Source: an uncultured Candidatus Entotheonella sp.
GTDB lineage: Bacteria; Tectomicrobia; Entotheonellia; Entotheonellales; Entotheonellaceae
Assembly: GCA_958295825.1 (NCBI GenBank)
Contig: OY282375.1
Span: 1 to 64,000 of the forward strand
DNA length: 64,000 nt
Direction: 5' to 3'
The position numbers and the translations under genes were made by a program. The notes beneath the pieces are model-generated. The model searched no databases. It worked only from the letters and a program-made list of their open reading frames with translations, and was not told where the DNA came from. Positions 55,958 to 64,000 of this stretch are shown here, one piece after another. Within the stretch, counting starts at the first letter, position 1; each line of letters opens with the position of its first letter.

Positions 55958-56437
55958 GCGTACATTCTCCTGTCAACAGGTATCGACTGGACGAGGCAAG
56001 GCAACGCGTTTGCACTCGATACCCGCGATGTTGATGTGGAGTAGTATAGCCGCGTTTTCCTACACGTAGGGATAGATCGTACTGGACGACCACTGCGTTG
56101 CCTTTTTTTCCAGCCCTGCCACATACAATTCGAGGGGGTCATGGGAGGGGGGGGGCGTCATAGCCGGAACGAGCGCTTAGTTATGACAAAAATGTAGAAA
56201 TGTTGAGGATCAGGGGATTGCCGTCATGCTCTGGTCCAGGGTGAGTAAACAGCCGATTTTTTGTGCAGAAATTCATCTTGCACAAAAAGTCGGGGTTCTG
56301 CACAAAAAGTCTTCGAAAAAGGGGACTTTTTGTGCAAAGCCGGCTGTTGGACCTCCTGATACTTGTCCTCGTCCCATACAAATCCAATATCCGTGCTACG
56401 GACTCCGCGTCGCCCTTTACCCCGTTTCAGCCGCACT

Positions 56438-56606
56438 TCAGATACCTTCCCCCGCCGCCATTTCTTCATCGGTCAACCCGTACAGCCCTGTACACGAGTT
56501 GATCGACCTCGGCTTCCAGGTCGGCGGTGTCGGCTTTGGGGTCGGTGCGCTTGGCGGCGAGGATTTGATCGACAAGTTGGGTGACCGGCTTTTGCTGTTC
56601 AGGCGT
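56438..56606 (-). pseudogene. Type IIG/TaqI-like restriction-methylase C-terminal scrap
   Basis: TPEQQKPVTQLVDQILAAKR, ADTADLEAEVDQLVYR and, after a one-base shift, LYGLTDEEMAAGEGI-stop match the conserved tail of Eco57I/TaqI-type restriction-modification proteins (ALEAEIDRLVYxLYGLT). Only this tail remains. Next to it, between 56342 and 56412, a minus-strand frame STDIGFVWDEDKYQEVQQ may be the start of another small toxin-type gene, cut by mobile copy A. Confidence 0.5.
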
Positions 56607-56783
56607 CACATCGTTCCAGATAAACGCGGATAACGTCTTCCACGAGTTGGCATAGCTCATGAAAGACTTCTTTTTCATCGTCACCGTGACAGCCGCCAAA
56701 AAACAGGCCGGGAGCACTCCCAACAAAGCATTGGTCTTCCTCGGACCACGTAACGACCTTCACGTACTGGCGCTATCTTTCAT
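56599..56783 (-). pseudogene. hicB: HicB-like antitoxin, frameshifted
   Basis: ATG 56783 overlaps the hicA stop as ATGA. After a two-base disturbance it reads YVKVVTWSEEDQCFVGSAPG, LFFGGCHGDDEKEVFHELCQ and LVEDVIRVYLER, the WSEEDQ...CPGL..GGxHGDD branch of HicB proteins. It ends at 56599 against restriction-methylase remains. The partner is the hicA fragment just upstream. Confidence 0.6.
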
Positions 56784-56935
56784 TGCTCGGCCTCCTCAAT
56801 GGCGCGCTGGACAGCACGAATTTGATACGGTTTTGCGTCATCGCCCAAGCGGCCCGAAATAGTAATCGGTTTGGAAACGTCTGGATGCACATAATTGCGA
56901 TGCCTCCCTTTTCCACCGCAGTAATGGAAATCGGC
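56780..56935 (-). pseudogene. hicA: HicA-like toxin, 5' end removed by an IS
   Basis: The minus strand reads HYCGGKGRHRNYVHPDVSKP then ITISGRLGDDAKPYQIRAVQ and RAIEEAEQ-stop. This is the C-terminal two-thirds of a HicA mRNA interferase, with the catalytic His-region GGKGxHRNYVHP. The front is lost where the IS5-family element at 56940 begins. Confidence 0.6.
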
Positions 56936-56939
56936 CTAG

Positions 56940-57778
56940 GCTCAGGACTCATAACTAGAAACTAACCGTGGCAGCCATGCAGATGGCGCTATAGAAGGTG
57001 TGTGCACAGCGATCCTATCGTGTGGCGATGCGGCGCTAATCTAATCCTTGAGTCTGTCGAACAAGCACTCAATGAGGTGACGGCTCTTGTAAAGATCGGT
57101 GTCGCAGGCAATCGGCTCTTTACGGTCAGCGCGACCCGGAATACAAGGTTTGACGCCTGGCTCGGCAAGCGCCTTGCGCAATCTGTCACGGTCATAGCCT
57201 TTGTCGGCGATCATGACATCGGCGTCCGGTAAAGCATGCAGTCCCGTATCAGCCCCGCGGTAGTCGCTGACTTGTCCGCCGTCAACAGCAGCACGACGGG
57301 CTTGCCATCGCCGTCGCAGACGGCGTGGAGCTTCGAGTTCAGCCCACCCGGGTGCGTCCAATCCGGCGTGGAAAAGCCCCCCCTTGAGCAGGCTGGCGGC
57401 GGTGCGATGCGCCCCCCGATGCGTGCTATTGATCATGACGGTCTCAGTAGCGGTGCTTTCTGAGGCCAGGGCTTGAAAGATACGGTCGAACACAACCGGC
57501 CTTGCATCCAGCGCGCGAAGCGGTTGTAGAGGGTCTTGTGGGGACCGTAGCAGGCGGGCGCGTCGCGCCACCTCAGCCCGTATCGGATGACGTAGATGAT
57601 GCCGCTGATGACCTTTCGGTCATCGACCCGCGGGACGCTACGCACCTTGCCCGGCAGCAGGGGTTGAAGGCGGGCAAATTGCACGTCGGATAGCCAGAAG
57701 TAGTTCGGGCATGAGGAACCTCCTGATGGAGTCAGGGTGTTGAATCCTGTGTGCTCAATGATAAGCCTTTTATAGGTC
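56940..57778 (-). mobile_element. IS5-family element of a second type, copy 1
   Basis: 839 bp between CTAG direct repeats (56936-56939 and 57779-57782). On the minus strand the transposase starts near CPNYFWLSDVQFARLQPLLP, then DDRKVISGIIYVIRYGLRWR and DAPACYGPHKTLYNRFARWM. The second frame has VFDRIFQALASESTATETVM, then ADVMIADKGYDRDRLRKALA and SRHLIECLFDRLKD. Two frames and missing bases indicate it is inactive or frameshift-dependent. The same IS type recurs inverted at 58822-59660. Confidence 0.7.
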
Positions 57779-57783
57779 CTAGC

Positions 57784-58188
57784 GGCTTTGCACAAAAAGT
57801 CGGAATCCTGCACAAAAAGTCCTGATTCTGCTTAAAAAGTCGGTCGCTGACAGACCGGAAGAAGGTGTTCAGGTGGGCTAAAATATCTACATTTTTGTCG
57901 TTATGCAGGTTGAACGCGGACTTGCCTGATGAGGGTCAAAAGATGAACGAGGGCTTGTGCAAGGTGATCTGTCACAATCTCTGCGTACTGATTCATGCCA
58001 TGTTCGAGCTTGGCATTCGACCGGATTTTGTACGGAATGACGTCAGATCGAGGTGGTCACGGGAGGAGGGTTGTCATAGCCGAGACGAGTGTTCGGGTAT
58101 GACAAAAATATAGAAATGTGGAGGATCAGGGGATTGCCGTCATGCTCTGATTCAGGGTGAGTAAACAGCCGACTTTTTGTGCAAAGCC
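57784..58188. mobile_element. Element with GCACAAAAAGTC ends, copy B (405 bp)
   Basis: It begins GGCTTTGCACAAAAAGTCGG one base after the CTAG of the neighbouring IS and ends with GACTTTTTGTGCAAAGCC. The left end has three tandem GCACAAAAAGTC-type repeats, the right end one. The imperfect flanks CCTAGC and CCTACC may be a target duplication. The inner inverted repeat is also present. Inside, instead of the RCC1-like gene of copy A, is the last part of a transposase gene (57943 on). It looks like a MITE derived by internal deletion. Confidence 0.6.
57943..58113 (+). pseudogene. Transposase C-terminal remnant inside copy B
   Basis: MNEGLCKVICHNLCVLIHAM followed by FELGIRPDF resembles the common DDE-transposase ending NExLCKxLCHNxxVLIxxMxELGI. 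It runs on to a stop at 58113 within the right-end repeat region. It suggests which gene once mobilised this element family; I cannot name the IS family from so little. Confidence 0.5.
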
Positions 58189-58374
58189 CCTACCAGCCAA
58201 GCAAGGCAGAGCTCGAAGCCGACCTGCATGTCGACGCGACACCGGATGAATCCGGCAGGCATGGGTACGCCTGGTCATCATTCAGAAGGAAGAATGGAAG
58301 CCCAATGGCTCCCCAGCACAGGGGCCGTCTTCTCTAATGTGACTATCCGATATAATTCCCTTCTGCCGCCAACC

Positions 58375-58526
58375 TTTCATCACGCGGAACAGGCGGGAAA
58401 TCTTCCATCGTATCATCGGGACCCGTCCGACCGGTTTCTGATCGCCCAAGCTGCAAACCGAAGGGCTCGTCTTTGTCACCAGAGACGCCCGCATCCCACT
58501 CTACGGCGTCCACGCGATGACAGCCT
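58375..58526 (+). pseudogene. VapC-type PIN-domain toxin, C-terminal remnant
   Basis: NLPSYHRDPSDRFLIAQA then, in a second frame, LQTEGLVFVTRDARIPLYGV and HAMTA-stop. The HxDPxDRxLIAQA block with the catalytic Asp and the TxD block are the ending of VapC ribonucleases. A one-base shift separates them. No antitoxin gene is adjacent. Confidence 0.65.
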
Positions 58527-58537
58527 GAGCAACGTTT

Positions 58538-58551
58538 TGGGAATTATATAC
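58538..58551. repeat. TGGGAATTATATAC, inverted at 59665-59678
   Basis: A perfect 14-base inverted pair: TGGGAATTATATAC here and GTATATAATTCCCA at 59665-59678. The core ATATAATTCC also occurs at 58348 and 58812. The pair brackets the tnpB remnant and an IS5-family copy. Confidence 0.4.
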
Positions 58552-58563
58552 TTTGGTAACCGT

Positions 58564-58790
58564 TCACTGAGACATACCGTTTTGCCTCGGCGTCAGGGCC
58601 GCCTCGGTAAGGGCAAAGTACCCTGCCACTAAGATGTTGACCGCAGTGTTGACGTTGCGGTCAAGCGAGACGCCATACGTCGGGCAATCGTACCCGTTCT
58701 GGCTTCCCCGGACGCCGCAGCGCGAAGGCCGTCGCCGCGTAGCGAGGGCAGCTTCCAACGAACCGGCGGCCGGCCCATGCTGCCTTGTAC
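58564..58790 (-). pseudogene. TnpB (IS200/IS605 OrfB) C-terminal remnant
   Basis: Minus-strand frame: YDCPTYGVSLDRNVNTAVNI then LVAGYFALTEAALTPRQNGM. CPxCGxxLDRDVNAAxNI is the zinc-ribbon and RuvC-III end of TnpB RNA-guided nucleases; here the second Cys of the ribbon is replaced by Tyr (PTYG). Everything before it is unreadable, so it is a dead fragment. Confidence 0.6.
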
Positions 58791-58821
58791 GTTGGTAAAT
58801 GTTACTTAGGCATATAATTCC

Positions 58822-59660
58822 AAAGAGTATCATGGGGCCTGTGATGAGAGTCAACACCCTGACGCCACTAGGAGAGCGATCATGTCCGAGCACCACTTCT
58901 GGCTGTCCGACGACCAGGTTGACCGCCTCAAACCCCTGTTACCCAACAAGGTGCGCGGCGTCCCGCGCGGCGATGACCGAAAGGTTATCAGCGGCATCAT
59001 CCACGTCATCCGCTATGGGCTGAGGTGGCGTGACGCGCCCGCCTGTTACGGACCCCACAAGACCCTCTACAACCGCTTCGTGCAGCTGGAGCAGGGCCGC
59101 GGTCTTCGACCGCATCTTCCAAGCCCTGGCTGCCGAAAGCACCGCCACCAAGACGGTCAGGACCGACAGCACCCATCGGGGGGCGCATCGCACCGCCGCC
59201 AGCCTGCTCAAGGGGGGCTTTCCCACGCCAGATCGGACGCACCCGGGGTGGGCTGAACTCGAAGCTCCACGCCGTCTGCGACGGCGATGGCAAGCCCGTC
59301 GTGCTGCGGTTGACGGCGGGGCAGGTCAGCGACTACTGCGGGGCTGATACGGTACTTGAGGCCCTCCCGAAAGCCGCTGTCCTGATAGCCGACAAGGGTT
59401 ATGACAACGACAGGTTGCGCAAGGCCCTTGCCGAACGTGGCGTCAAGTCCTGTATTCCGGGCCGCGCCAACCGTAAAGAGCCGATTGTCTGCGACACGGA
59501 GTTGTACAAGAGCCGTAACCTCATTGAGCGCCTGTTTGGCCGGCTCAAGGATTGGCGCCGCATCGCCACCCGGTACGACCGCTTGTGCGCATACGTTCTT
59601 CAGTGCCATCTGCATGGCTGCCACGGTTAGTTTCTGGTTATGAGTCCTGAGCCCTGAGCC
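58822..59660 (+). mobile_element. IS5-family element of the second type, copy 2
   Basis: Plus-strand copy of the IS at 56940-57778, in inverted orientation 1.9 kb apart. Start codon ATG 58882: MSEHHFWLSDDQVDRLKPLL then the same DDRKVISGIIHVIRYGLRWR block; later VFDRIFQALAAESTATKTVR, VLIADKGYDNDRLRKALAER and SRNLIERLFGRLKDWRRIAT. The right boundary is CTAG at 59661-59664; the left boundary is approximate. Frameshifts split the gene in three, so it is inactive. Confidence 0.65.
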
Positions 59661-59694
59661 TAGGTATATAATTCCCATTCCTTTGGAGAAGATG

Positions 59695-61404
59695 ATGACT
59701 ACACCTAAGACACCCTACCGCAGCCGCGCGTGGTTCGACACCCCGGAACTGTACGGCTGGCTACGGCAGGCGGCGTTCCGCGCCGAGGGCTTCGGGGAGC
59801 CGGCATACGAAGGGCGCCCCGTCATCGGCATCTGCAACTCGTGGAGCGAACTGACGCACTGCAACGCCCACCTGCGGCAGTTGGCCGAGGCTGTGAAGCG
59901 TGGTGTGTGGCAGGCTGGCGGCTTCCCGCTGGAGTTTCCGGTGATGTCGCTGGGCGAGTACAACATGCGGCCCACCACCATGCTGTACCGCAACCTGATG
60001 AGCATGGACGTGGAGGAATCCATCACCGCCAATCCGCTCGACGGCGTGGTGCTGCTAGGCGGCTGCGACAAGACGACCCCCGCTCTGTTGATGGGGGCGG
60101 CGAGCGCCGACGTGCCGGCCATCCTGGTCACCGGCGGACCGCAACTCAAGGGCAACTGGCGCGGTGAGGAGTTAGGCTCGTGTACCGACTGCCGGCGCTA
60201 TCACCAGGAACTGCGCGCCGAGCGGATTACCGAAGCGGATTGGGCGGAGTTGCAAAGCTGCATCGTGCGCAGCCCTGGGCACTGCATGGTGATGGGCACC
60301 GCCTCGACCATGGCGGCCATCAGCGAGGCGCTGGGCATGGCGCTGCCAGGCAACGCCGCCATTCCGGCGGTTGATTCGCGCCGCCAGCAACTGTCCGAGG
60401 CGGCCGGGCGACAGATCGTGCGGCTGGTGGAGCAAGGGCTGCGGCCTTCGGACGTCATGACGCCGGCGGCCTTCGAGAACGCCATCCGCACCCTGCACGC
60501 CGTCGGCGGCTCGACGAACGCCATCGTGCACCTGGCGGCCATCGCCGGACGCGTGGGCATCGCCCTGCCGTTGAGCCGCTTCGACGAACTGTCGCGCAGC
60601 ACGCCGTTCATCCTCAACCTCAAGCCCTCCGGCGAGTTTCTGATGGAGGATTTCTACTACGCCGGCGGGGTGCCCGCCTTGCTCAACGTCCTGGCGCCGT
60701 TGCTCGATCTGGAAGCGAAAACCGTCACCGGCGACAGCCTCGGCGCCAACATTGCAGAGGCGCAGTCGCACAACCCGGCGTTGATCCGCAGCCTGGACGA
60801 GCCGCTGGATGCCGAAGGGGGTTTGGCGGTGCTGGACGGCTCGCTGGCGCCCGATGGCGCCATCATCAAGCCCACGGCGGCGTCGCCTGGACTGCTGCGC
60901 CATCGCGGGCGGGCGGTGGTGTTCGAGGATCACGACGACATGGACCGGCGCATCGACGATCCCGACCTGGACGTACGCCCGGACGACGTGCTGGTGATGC
61001 GCAACGCCGGGCCGCTCGGTGGGCCGGGGATGCCGGAGTGGGGGTTCTTGCCGCTGCCGAAAAAACTGTTGCGGCAGGGCGTGCGGGACATGGTGCGCAT
61101 CAGCGACGCGCGCATGAGCGGCACCGCCTTCGGCACCGTGGTGGTGCACGCGACGCCGGAATCAGCAGCCGGCGGGCCGCTGGCCGCGGTGCGCAACGGT
61201 GACGTGATCGAGCTCAACGTGCCCGAACGTCGCCTGGACTTGCTAGTCGAGCCGGCCGAAATCGCCCGTCGCTTGGCGGCTGAGGCGCGGCCGCCGGCAC
61301 CGTACCGGCGCGGCTACGGCTGGCTGTTCGCCCAACACATCCTGCAGGCGGACAAGGGCTGCGATTTCGACTTTCTGCGGGCTGAGGCGCTGCACTCGGC
61401 ATGA
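59695..61404 (+). CDS. IlvD/EDD-family dehydratase (sugar-acid or dihydroxy-acid)
   Basis: 569 residues from ATG 59695 (GGAG 5 bases before; ATG 59692 is too close). Iron-sulfur/substrate blocks: VIGICNSWSELTHCNAHLRQ, GVVLLGGCDKTTPALLMGAA, GSCTDCRRYH, GHCMVMGTASTMAAISEALG and SDARMSGTAFGTVVVH. Three Cys suit a [2Fe-2S] or [4Fe-4S] cluster. The type resembles sugar-acid dehydratases (for example arabonate or xylonate) more than IlvD, because of the N-terminal YRSRAWFDTPELYGWLRQAA. It removes water to give a 2-keto-3-deoxy acid. It is convergent with the LDH2-type gene. Confidence 0.85.
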   Translation: MTTPKTPYRSRAWFDTPELYGWLRQAAFRAEGFGEPAYEGRPVIGICNSWSELTHCNAHLRQLAEAVKRGVWQAGGFPLEFPVMSLGEYNMRPTTMLYRNLMSMDVEESITANPLDGVVLLGGCDKTTPALLMGAASADVPAILVTGGPQLKGNWRGEELGSCTDCRRYHQELRAERITEADWAELQSCIVRSPGHCMVMGTASTMAAISEALGMALPGNAAIPAVDSRRQQLSEAAGRQIVRLVEQGLRPSDVMTPAAFENAIRTLHAVGGSTNAIVHLAAIAGRVGIALPLSRFDELSRSTPFILNLKPSGEFLMEDFYYAGGVPALLNVLAPLLDLEAKTVTGDSLGANIAEAQSHNPALIRSLDEPLDAEGGLAVLDGSLAPDGAIIKPTAASPGLLRHRGRAVVFEDHDDMDRRIDDPDLDVRPDDVLVMRNAGPLGGPGMPEWGFLPLPKKLLRQGVRDMVRISDARMSGTAFGTVVVHATPESAAGGPLAAVRNGDVIELNVPERRLDLLVEPAEIARRLAAEARPPAPYRRGYGWLFAQHILQADKGCDFDFLRAEALHSA

Positions 61405-61421
61405 CGGTCGCCCGCGCTCGG

Positions 61422-62513
61422 CTATAGGGTCTGCAACGGCGGCAGGTCCAGCTCGGCGGTGATGCCGTTGAACCAGTCGATGACTTCCCGGTGCAGTGGG
61501 ATGCCGTGGGCGCGCCGAGCCAGAGTTTCCTCGTGCTCGGACAGGCCGGGGTAGAGGACGCGCTCGTGGCCTTCGGCGGGCTGCGCGGTGCGCAGCGTTT
61601 CGAGCATCTCGTCCATGGTGTCCAGGTAGCGCTCGAGGTCGGTGAAGGCTTCAATGTCATACGCCGCGAAGTGGTTCTTGGAGCCGCCGCCGGGGTCGAG
61701 CATGCTCGGCAGGGCGCCCGACAACAGGGTGGCCAGCACCTCCGCCATCAGCGCGAAGCCGTAGCCCTTGTGCGATCCCTGTTCCCGCGTGCCGCCTAGG
61801 GGCAGTTGCAGAAACTCGTTGCGGTCGTGCACTAACGCCGCCTCGCTGATCGGACGGCCTTCCTTGTCGGCGACCCAGCCGGGCAGCAGCGGCGCGCCGA
61901 CGCGCATGGCGAGGCGGATTTTGTTACCGGCGATGGCCGAGGTCGCCACGTCGAAGAGCATGGGCGCCTCGTTGCGGGCGGGGGCGGCGATGGCGATCGG
62001 ATTGGTGCCGATGAGCGGTCTGGACGCAAAGGTCGGCACGACGCTGAGGCCAGCGCCGGTGAAGCAGACGCCCACCATGTTGCGCTCGGCGGCGAGCAGG
62101 GCGTGGTGGCCGATGGCGCCGAAGTGGCCGCTGTTGTGTACGTTGACCACCCCGACGCCGACCGCAGCGGCTTTGTCCATGGCCAGGCGCATGGCCCGGG
62201 GCCCGGTGATGAGGCCGAGGCGGCGTTCCCCGTCGATCACCGCCGTGCCGGGTGTTTCGCGTTCCAGCCGCCAGCCGGGCGCCGGGTTGAGCTTGCCGTC
62301 ACGGTAGTCGCGCACGTAGGCGCGCAGCATGTTGGAGACGCCATGTGTTTCCACGGCGCGCAGGTCGGTCATCACCAGCACGTCGGTGGCCTCGGCCGCC
62401 TCGTCGGGCGTGACGCCCATGCGTTCAAAGATCGCCTGCGCGGTGTGCCGCAGCGCGGCTTCCGGCACCCGAACGGCATCGGCCTGCGGCGCCTTGAATC
62501 GGTCGAGAATCAT
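61422..62513 (-). CDS. LDH2/MDH2-type (YlbC/ComC) oxidoreductase
   Basis: 363 residues from ATG 62513 (GGGAGC upstream). It belongs to the malate/L-lactate dehydrogenase 2 fold, different from Rossmann LDH: VLVMTDLRAVETHGVSNMLR carries the catalytic His, VNVHNSGHFGAIGHHALLAA and RPLIGTNPIAIAAP follow, and GSHKGYGFALMAEVLATLLS is near the end. Members reduce 2-oxoacids with NAD(P)H, including ureidoglycolate, 2,3-diketogulonate and (R)-sulfolactate (ComC). Here the last would link with the ComDE-like pair, but other acids are equally possible from sequence. Confidence 0.85.
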   Translation of the reverse strand: MILDRFKAPQADAVRVPEAALRHTAQAIFERMGVTPDEAAEATDVLVMTDLRAVETHGVSNMLRAYVRDYRDGKLNPAPGWRLERETPGTAVIDGERRLGLITGPRAMRLAMDKAAAVGVGVVNVHNSGHFGAIGHHALLAAERNMVGVCFTGAGLSVVPTFASRPLIGTNPIAIAAPARNEAPMLFDVATSAIAGNKIRLAMRVGAPLLPGWVADKEGRPISEAALVHDRNEFLQLPLGGTREQGSHKGYGFALMAEVLATLLSGALPSMLDPGGGSKNHFAAYDIEAFTDLERYLDTMDEMLETLRTAQPAEGHERVLYPGLSEHEETLARRAHGIPLHREVIDWFNGITAELDLPPLQTL

Positions 62514-62638
62514 GCGCTTGCTCCCTATGGCTGGGGTGTAAGGATGCTGACGACCTGTGTCCATCAACGGTTTTCTTGCCCGTGCTGCATGACTTTCGGC
62601 GCCTCAACCCCAGCGGCTTGTCCAGCGTTGCAAGGCCA

Positions 62639-62882
62639 TCAGTACCTGCGTCCCTCCTCAATCATCCGGAGAACCGACAATCCCTCCAGACTGTGCGTTT
62701 CCTGAAATGCCTCCAGACCGGCGATCGCAGCACGCACCTTCTCGGAATCATGCGGCTGAAACGGGACCAGCTCGGCTACGGGACGATTGTGCCTGGTGAT
62801 GACGAATCGTTCCCCCGCCTGTACGCGCTGGAGTAACTGTGATAACTGACGTCTTCGCCTCGAATGCGCCGATTTCAGGCAT
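62639..62882 (-). pseudogene. Phd/YefM-type antitoxin, frameshifted
   Basis: GGAGG eight bases before ATG 62882 starts MPEIGAFEAKT. A single extra base then shifts the frame, after which LSQLLQRVQAGERFVITRHN, RPVAELVPFQPHDSEKVRAA and GLSVLRMIEEGRRY complete the normal antitoxin to the stop at 62639. No intact toxin gene follows. Confidence 0.65.
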
Positions 62883-63034
62883 GGAACAAGCCTCCAGGTC
62901 GTAGCCGTATCGTGTTGAACGAGACGCACCCTAGTCTAAAACATGCTGTGTGGTCAAGCAGTCGCCAGAACTGCATAAACAGGGACGGGGCCGTATCGGT
63001 GGTGCAGGGGTCGGGCGTCTGCAAATGTAGAAGC

Positions 63035-63638
63035 CTATCCAGTGTCGGCGCCGCTCAGCCAGACGGCGAGGGCCGGGTCGCTCCAATAGAGCTTCGGATG
63101 CTTGACCAGGCGTTTGGTGCGGTTCACCGAATATGACGGCAGCCGCACCAGATAGCGTTGCACGGTGGCACGCGGCATCTGGAGGTCGCGGCCCATGCCC
63201 GCCTGGTTGATCAGGCCGCCGAGACGATGGCTCGCGCCCCGTCCGAGACGCTCCCGGCGACTGAGCGGCCAGAGATTTACATATGTCGCCCGGCCCGCCA
63301 GTGTCTCGGACACGCGTCGCATGAGCAACAGGTTCGCCGACCCGGTGAGCACGAAGCGCCCATTGTGGCGCGGCCTGCCCTCGTCCACCGCGCGCTTGAC
63401 CGCGAGCAGCAGGTCGGGTTCGCGTTGCACCTCGTCCACGGTCAGCCGCGGGGCGCTGCGAACCAGATCCCGCGCGGCCAGCCGTGCCCGCTCGTGGACA
63501 TCTGGATCGTCGAGGGTAAGGTAAAGGCGGTTCGCCAGAAACGGTTCGGCGGGCGCCCATCAGCACGACGACGGGCGACGCGGCCAGGGCGCGCTTCAGT
63601 AGCCGGGCGGCGAAACGGGGCAGATAGAGGAGTATCAA
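63035..63638 (-). pseudogene. AAA+ ATPase (DUF4143 type), shortened and shifted
   Basis: ILLYLPRFAARLLKRALAAS and VVVLMGARRT (a defective Walker A, TGARQTGKT in relatives) in one frame; then, in another, DEVQREPDLLLAVKRAVDEG, RFVLTGSANLLLMRRVSETL, a jump over the middle third, and YSVNRTKRLVKHPKLYWSDP. These are all blocks of the DUF4143 ATPases. Frame change, deletion and a damaged P-loop show it is dead. Confidence 0.65.
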
Positions 63639-63698
63639 CCATAAGGCTGGCGATTATCGCTTGTATCGTGGGCAGTTTTCAAGACGCAGAGGGTTCGC

Positions 63699-64000
63699 CT
63701 ACAGCGCCATCCGTTTGAACGCGCGTTCCGGGATGGCGCGCAGGAGGAACATGATCGGGCGCCAGACGCGGCGCACGTAGACGACGTCGCGCCGCTGCCG
63801 AATCGCCTTGACGACCGCGGCGGCGACTTCTTCGGGCGTGGCGGTCAGCCGCGCCGGCAGGTCCATCCCATCGGTCATGCGCGTCCATACGTAGCCCGGC
63901 TTGACGGTCACGACGTGGACGCCGAAGCCGGCCAACCGGTTGCGCAGCCCGGACAGGAACGCGGTGAACCCCGCCTTGGCCGAGCCGTAGACGTAGTTCG
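63699..64000 (-). CDS. Short-chain dehydrogenase/reductase, front cut by window edge
   Basis: The last 100 residues, entering from the right edge: NYVYGSAKAGFTAFLSGLRN with the catalytic Tyr and Lys (YxxxK), then VHVVTVKPGYVWTRMTDGMD, and the C-terminus AIRQRRDVVYVRRVWRPIMF. This is a classical SDR. The end is like fatty-acid/decaprenyl-ribose type SDRs with a hydrophobic tail, but the NAD-binding part is outside the window. Confidence 0.85.
   Translation of the reverse strand, partial: NYVYGSAKAGFTAFLSGLRNRLAGFGVHVVTVKPGYVWTRMTDGMDLPARLTATPEEVAAAVVKAIRQRRDVVYVRRVWRPIMFLLRAIPERAFKRMAL

Larger units (their letters stand above)
54576..56341. mobile_element. Element with GCACAAAAAGTC ends, copy A, carrying a secreted-protein gene
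   Basis: Outer inverted repeats GGCTTTGCACAAAAA...TCGG (from 54576) and, inverted, GACTTTTTGTGCAAAGCC (to 56341) enclose 1766 bp. An inner inverted repeat ATTTCTACATTTTTGT lies near each end. The 12-mer GCACAAAAAGTC or a one-base variant occurs twice at the left end and four times, in both orientations, at the right end. A small hairpin GTCGGTC-GCT-GACCGAC is at 54611. About 150 bp at the left and 200 bp at the right match copy B (57784-58188). The interior holds a terminator and the RCC1-like gene, but no transposase. Confidence 0.6.

Noticed and set aside
54576..58188. The repeated GCACAAAAAGTC units as a CRISPR array
   Set aside because: Units are too short, in both orientations, unevenly spaced and at element ends; no cas gene is near.

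Overview
This is a chromosomal window, fairly GC-rich in its genes, from what looks like an uncultivated Gram-negative bacterium. The core genes (trpEG, valS, three tRNAs, tig-clpP-clpX) do not fix a phylum. The valS product has a long charged insert in its editing domain and a second one after the KMSKS loop, which I recall from Planctomycetes-like lineages, but this is not decisive. Between the core blocks lies a flexible catabolic genome: two DHA2-type MFS pumps, two ABC importers without their ATPases, an enolase-superfamily enzyme, a phosphotriesterase-like hydrolase, an LLM flavin oxidoreductase, an altronate-dehydratase-family protein, a sulfopyruvate-decarboxylase-like pair, an IlvD/EDD dehydratase and an LDH2-type dehydrogenase. 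The intergenic space is full of decayed insertion sequences and toxin-antitoxin genes.

Layout. 1-3.5 kb: a truncated alpha/beta hydrolase, then a near-consensus promoter, a 38-codon leader peptide with two Trp codons, and trpE-trpG. 3.6-4.8 kb: IS remnants and a TA-flanked MITE. 4.9-14.5 kb: scattered metabolic genes (MBL hydrolase, enolase family, thioesterase, sorbosone/glucose dehydrogenase-like, MFS, aminotransferase, VOC) with broken genes between 11.1 and 12.7 kb. 14.5-21.9 kb: housekeeping (valS; tRNA-His, tRNA-Lys, tRNA-Leu; tig, clpP, clpX). 21.9-27.4 kb: two decayed IS5-family copies around a secreted nucleosidase, an array of 16-mer repeats with hairpins, a broken DUF4231/SLATT gene, and a 2.06-kb IS1595-type element carrying a DNA methyltransferase passenger. 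27.5-38.3 kb: phosphotriesterase-like gene, sugar-type ABC importer, a linalool-dehydratase-like gene interrupted by one UGA, an M14-like/GH105 fusion, a sulfotransferase and decayed genes. 38.4-47.6 kb: membrane proteins, a peptide-type ABC importer with a small membrane protein gene inserted in it, a granulin-like Cys-rich secreted protein and a ferredoxin-NADP reductase. 47.8-54.2 kb: a possible sulfonate-catabolism neighbourhood. 54.3-59.7 kb: a mobile-element graveyard holding two copies of an unnamed element whose ends carry repeated GCACAAAAAGTC motifs, and hicAB, vapC and tnpB remnants. 59.7-64 kb: IlvD/EDD dehydratase, LDH2-type dehydrogenase, a broken Phd antitoxin, a broken AAA ATPase and a truncated SDR.

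The observations I rate highest are: (1) the linalool-dehydratase/isomerase-like gene whose only defect is a UGA exactly where the family's second catalytic cysteine should be, followed by a hairpin that fits the bacterial SECIS layout; (2) the GCACAAAAAGTC-ended element with a secreted RCC1-like cargo gene; (3) the trp leader peptide with a strong promoter; (4) the IS1595-type element in which a methyltransferase/nuclease-like gene overlaps the transposase; and (5) a gene set that would suit C3-sulfonate breakdown with sulfite export.
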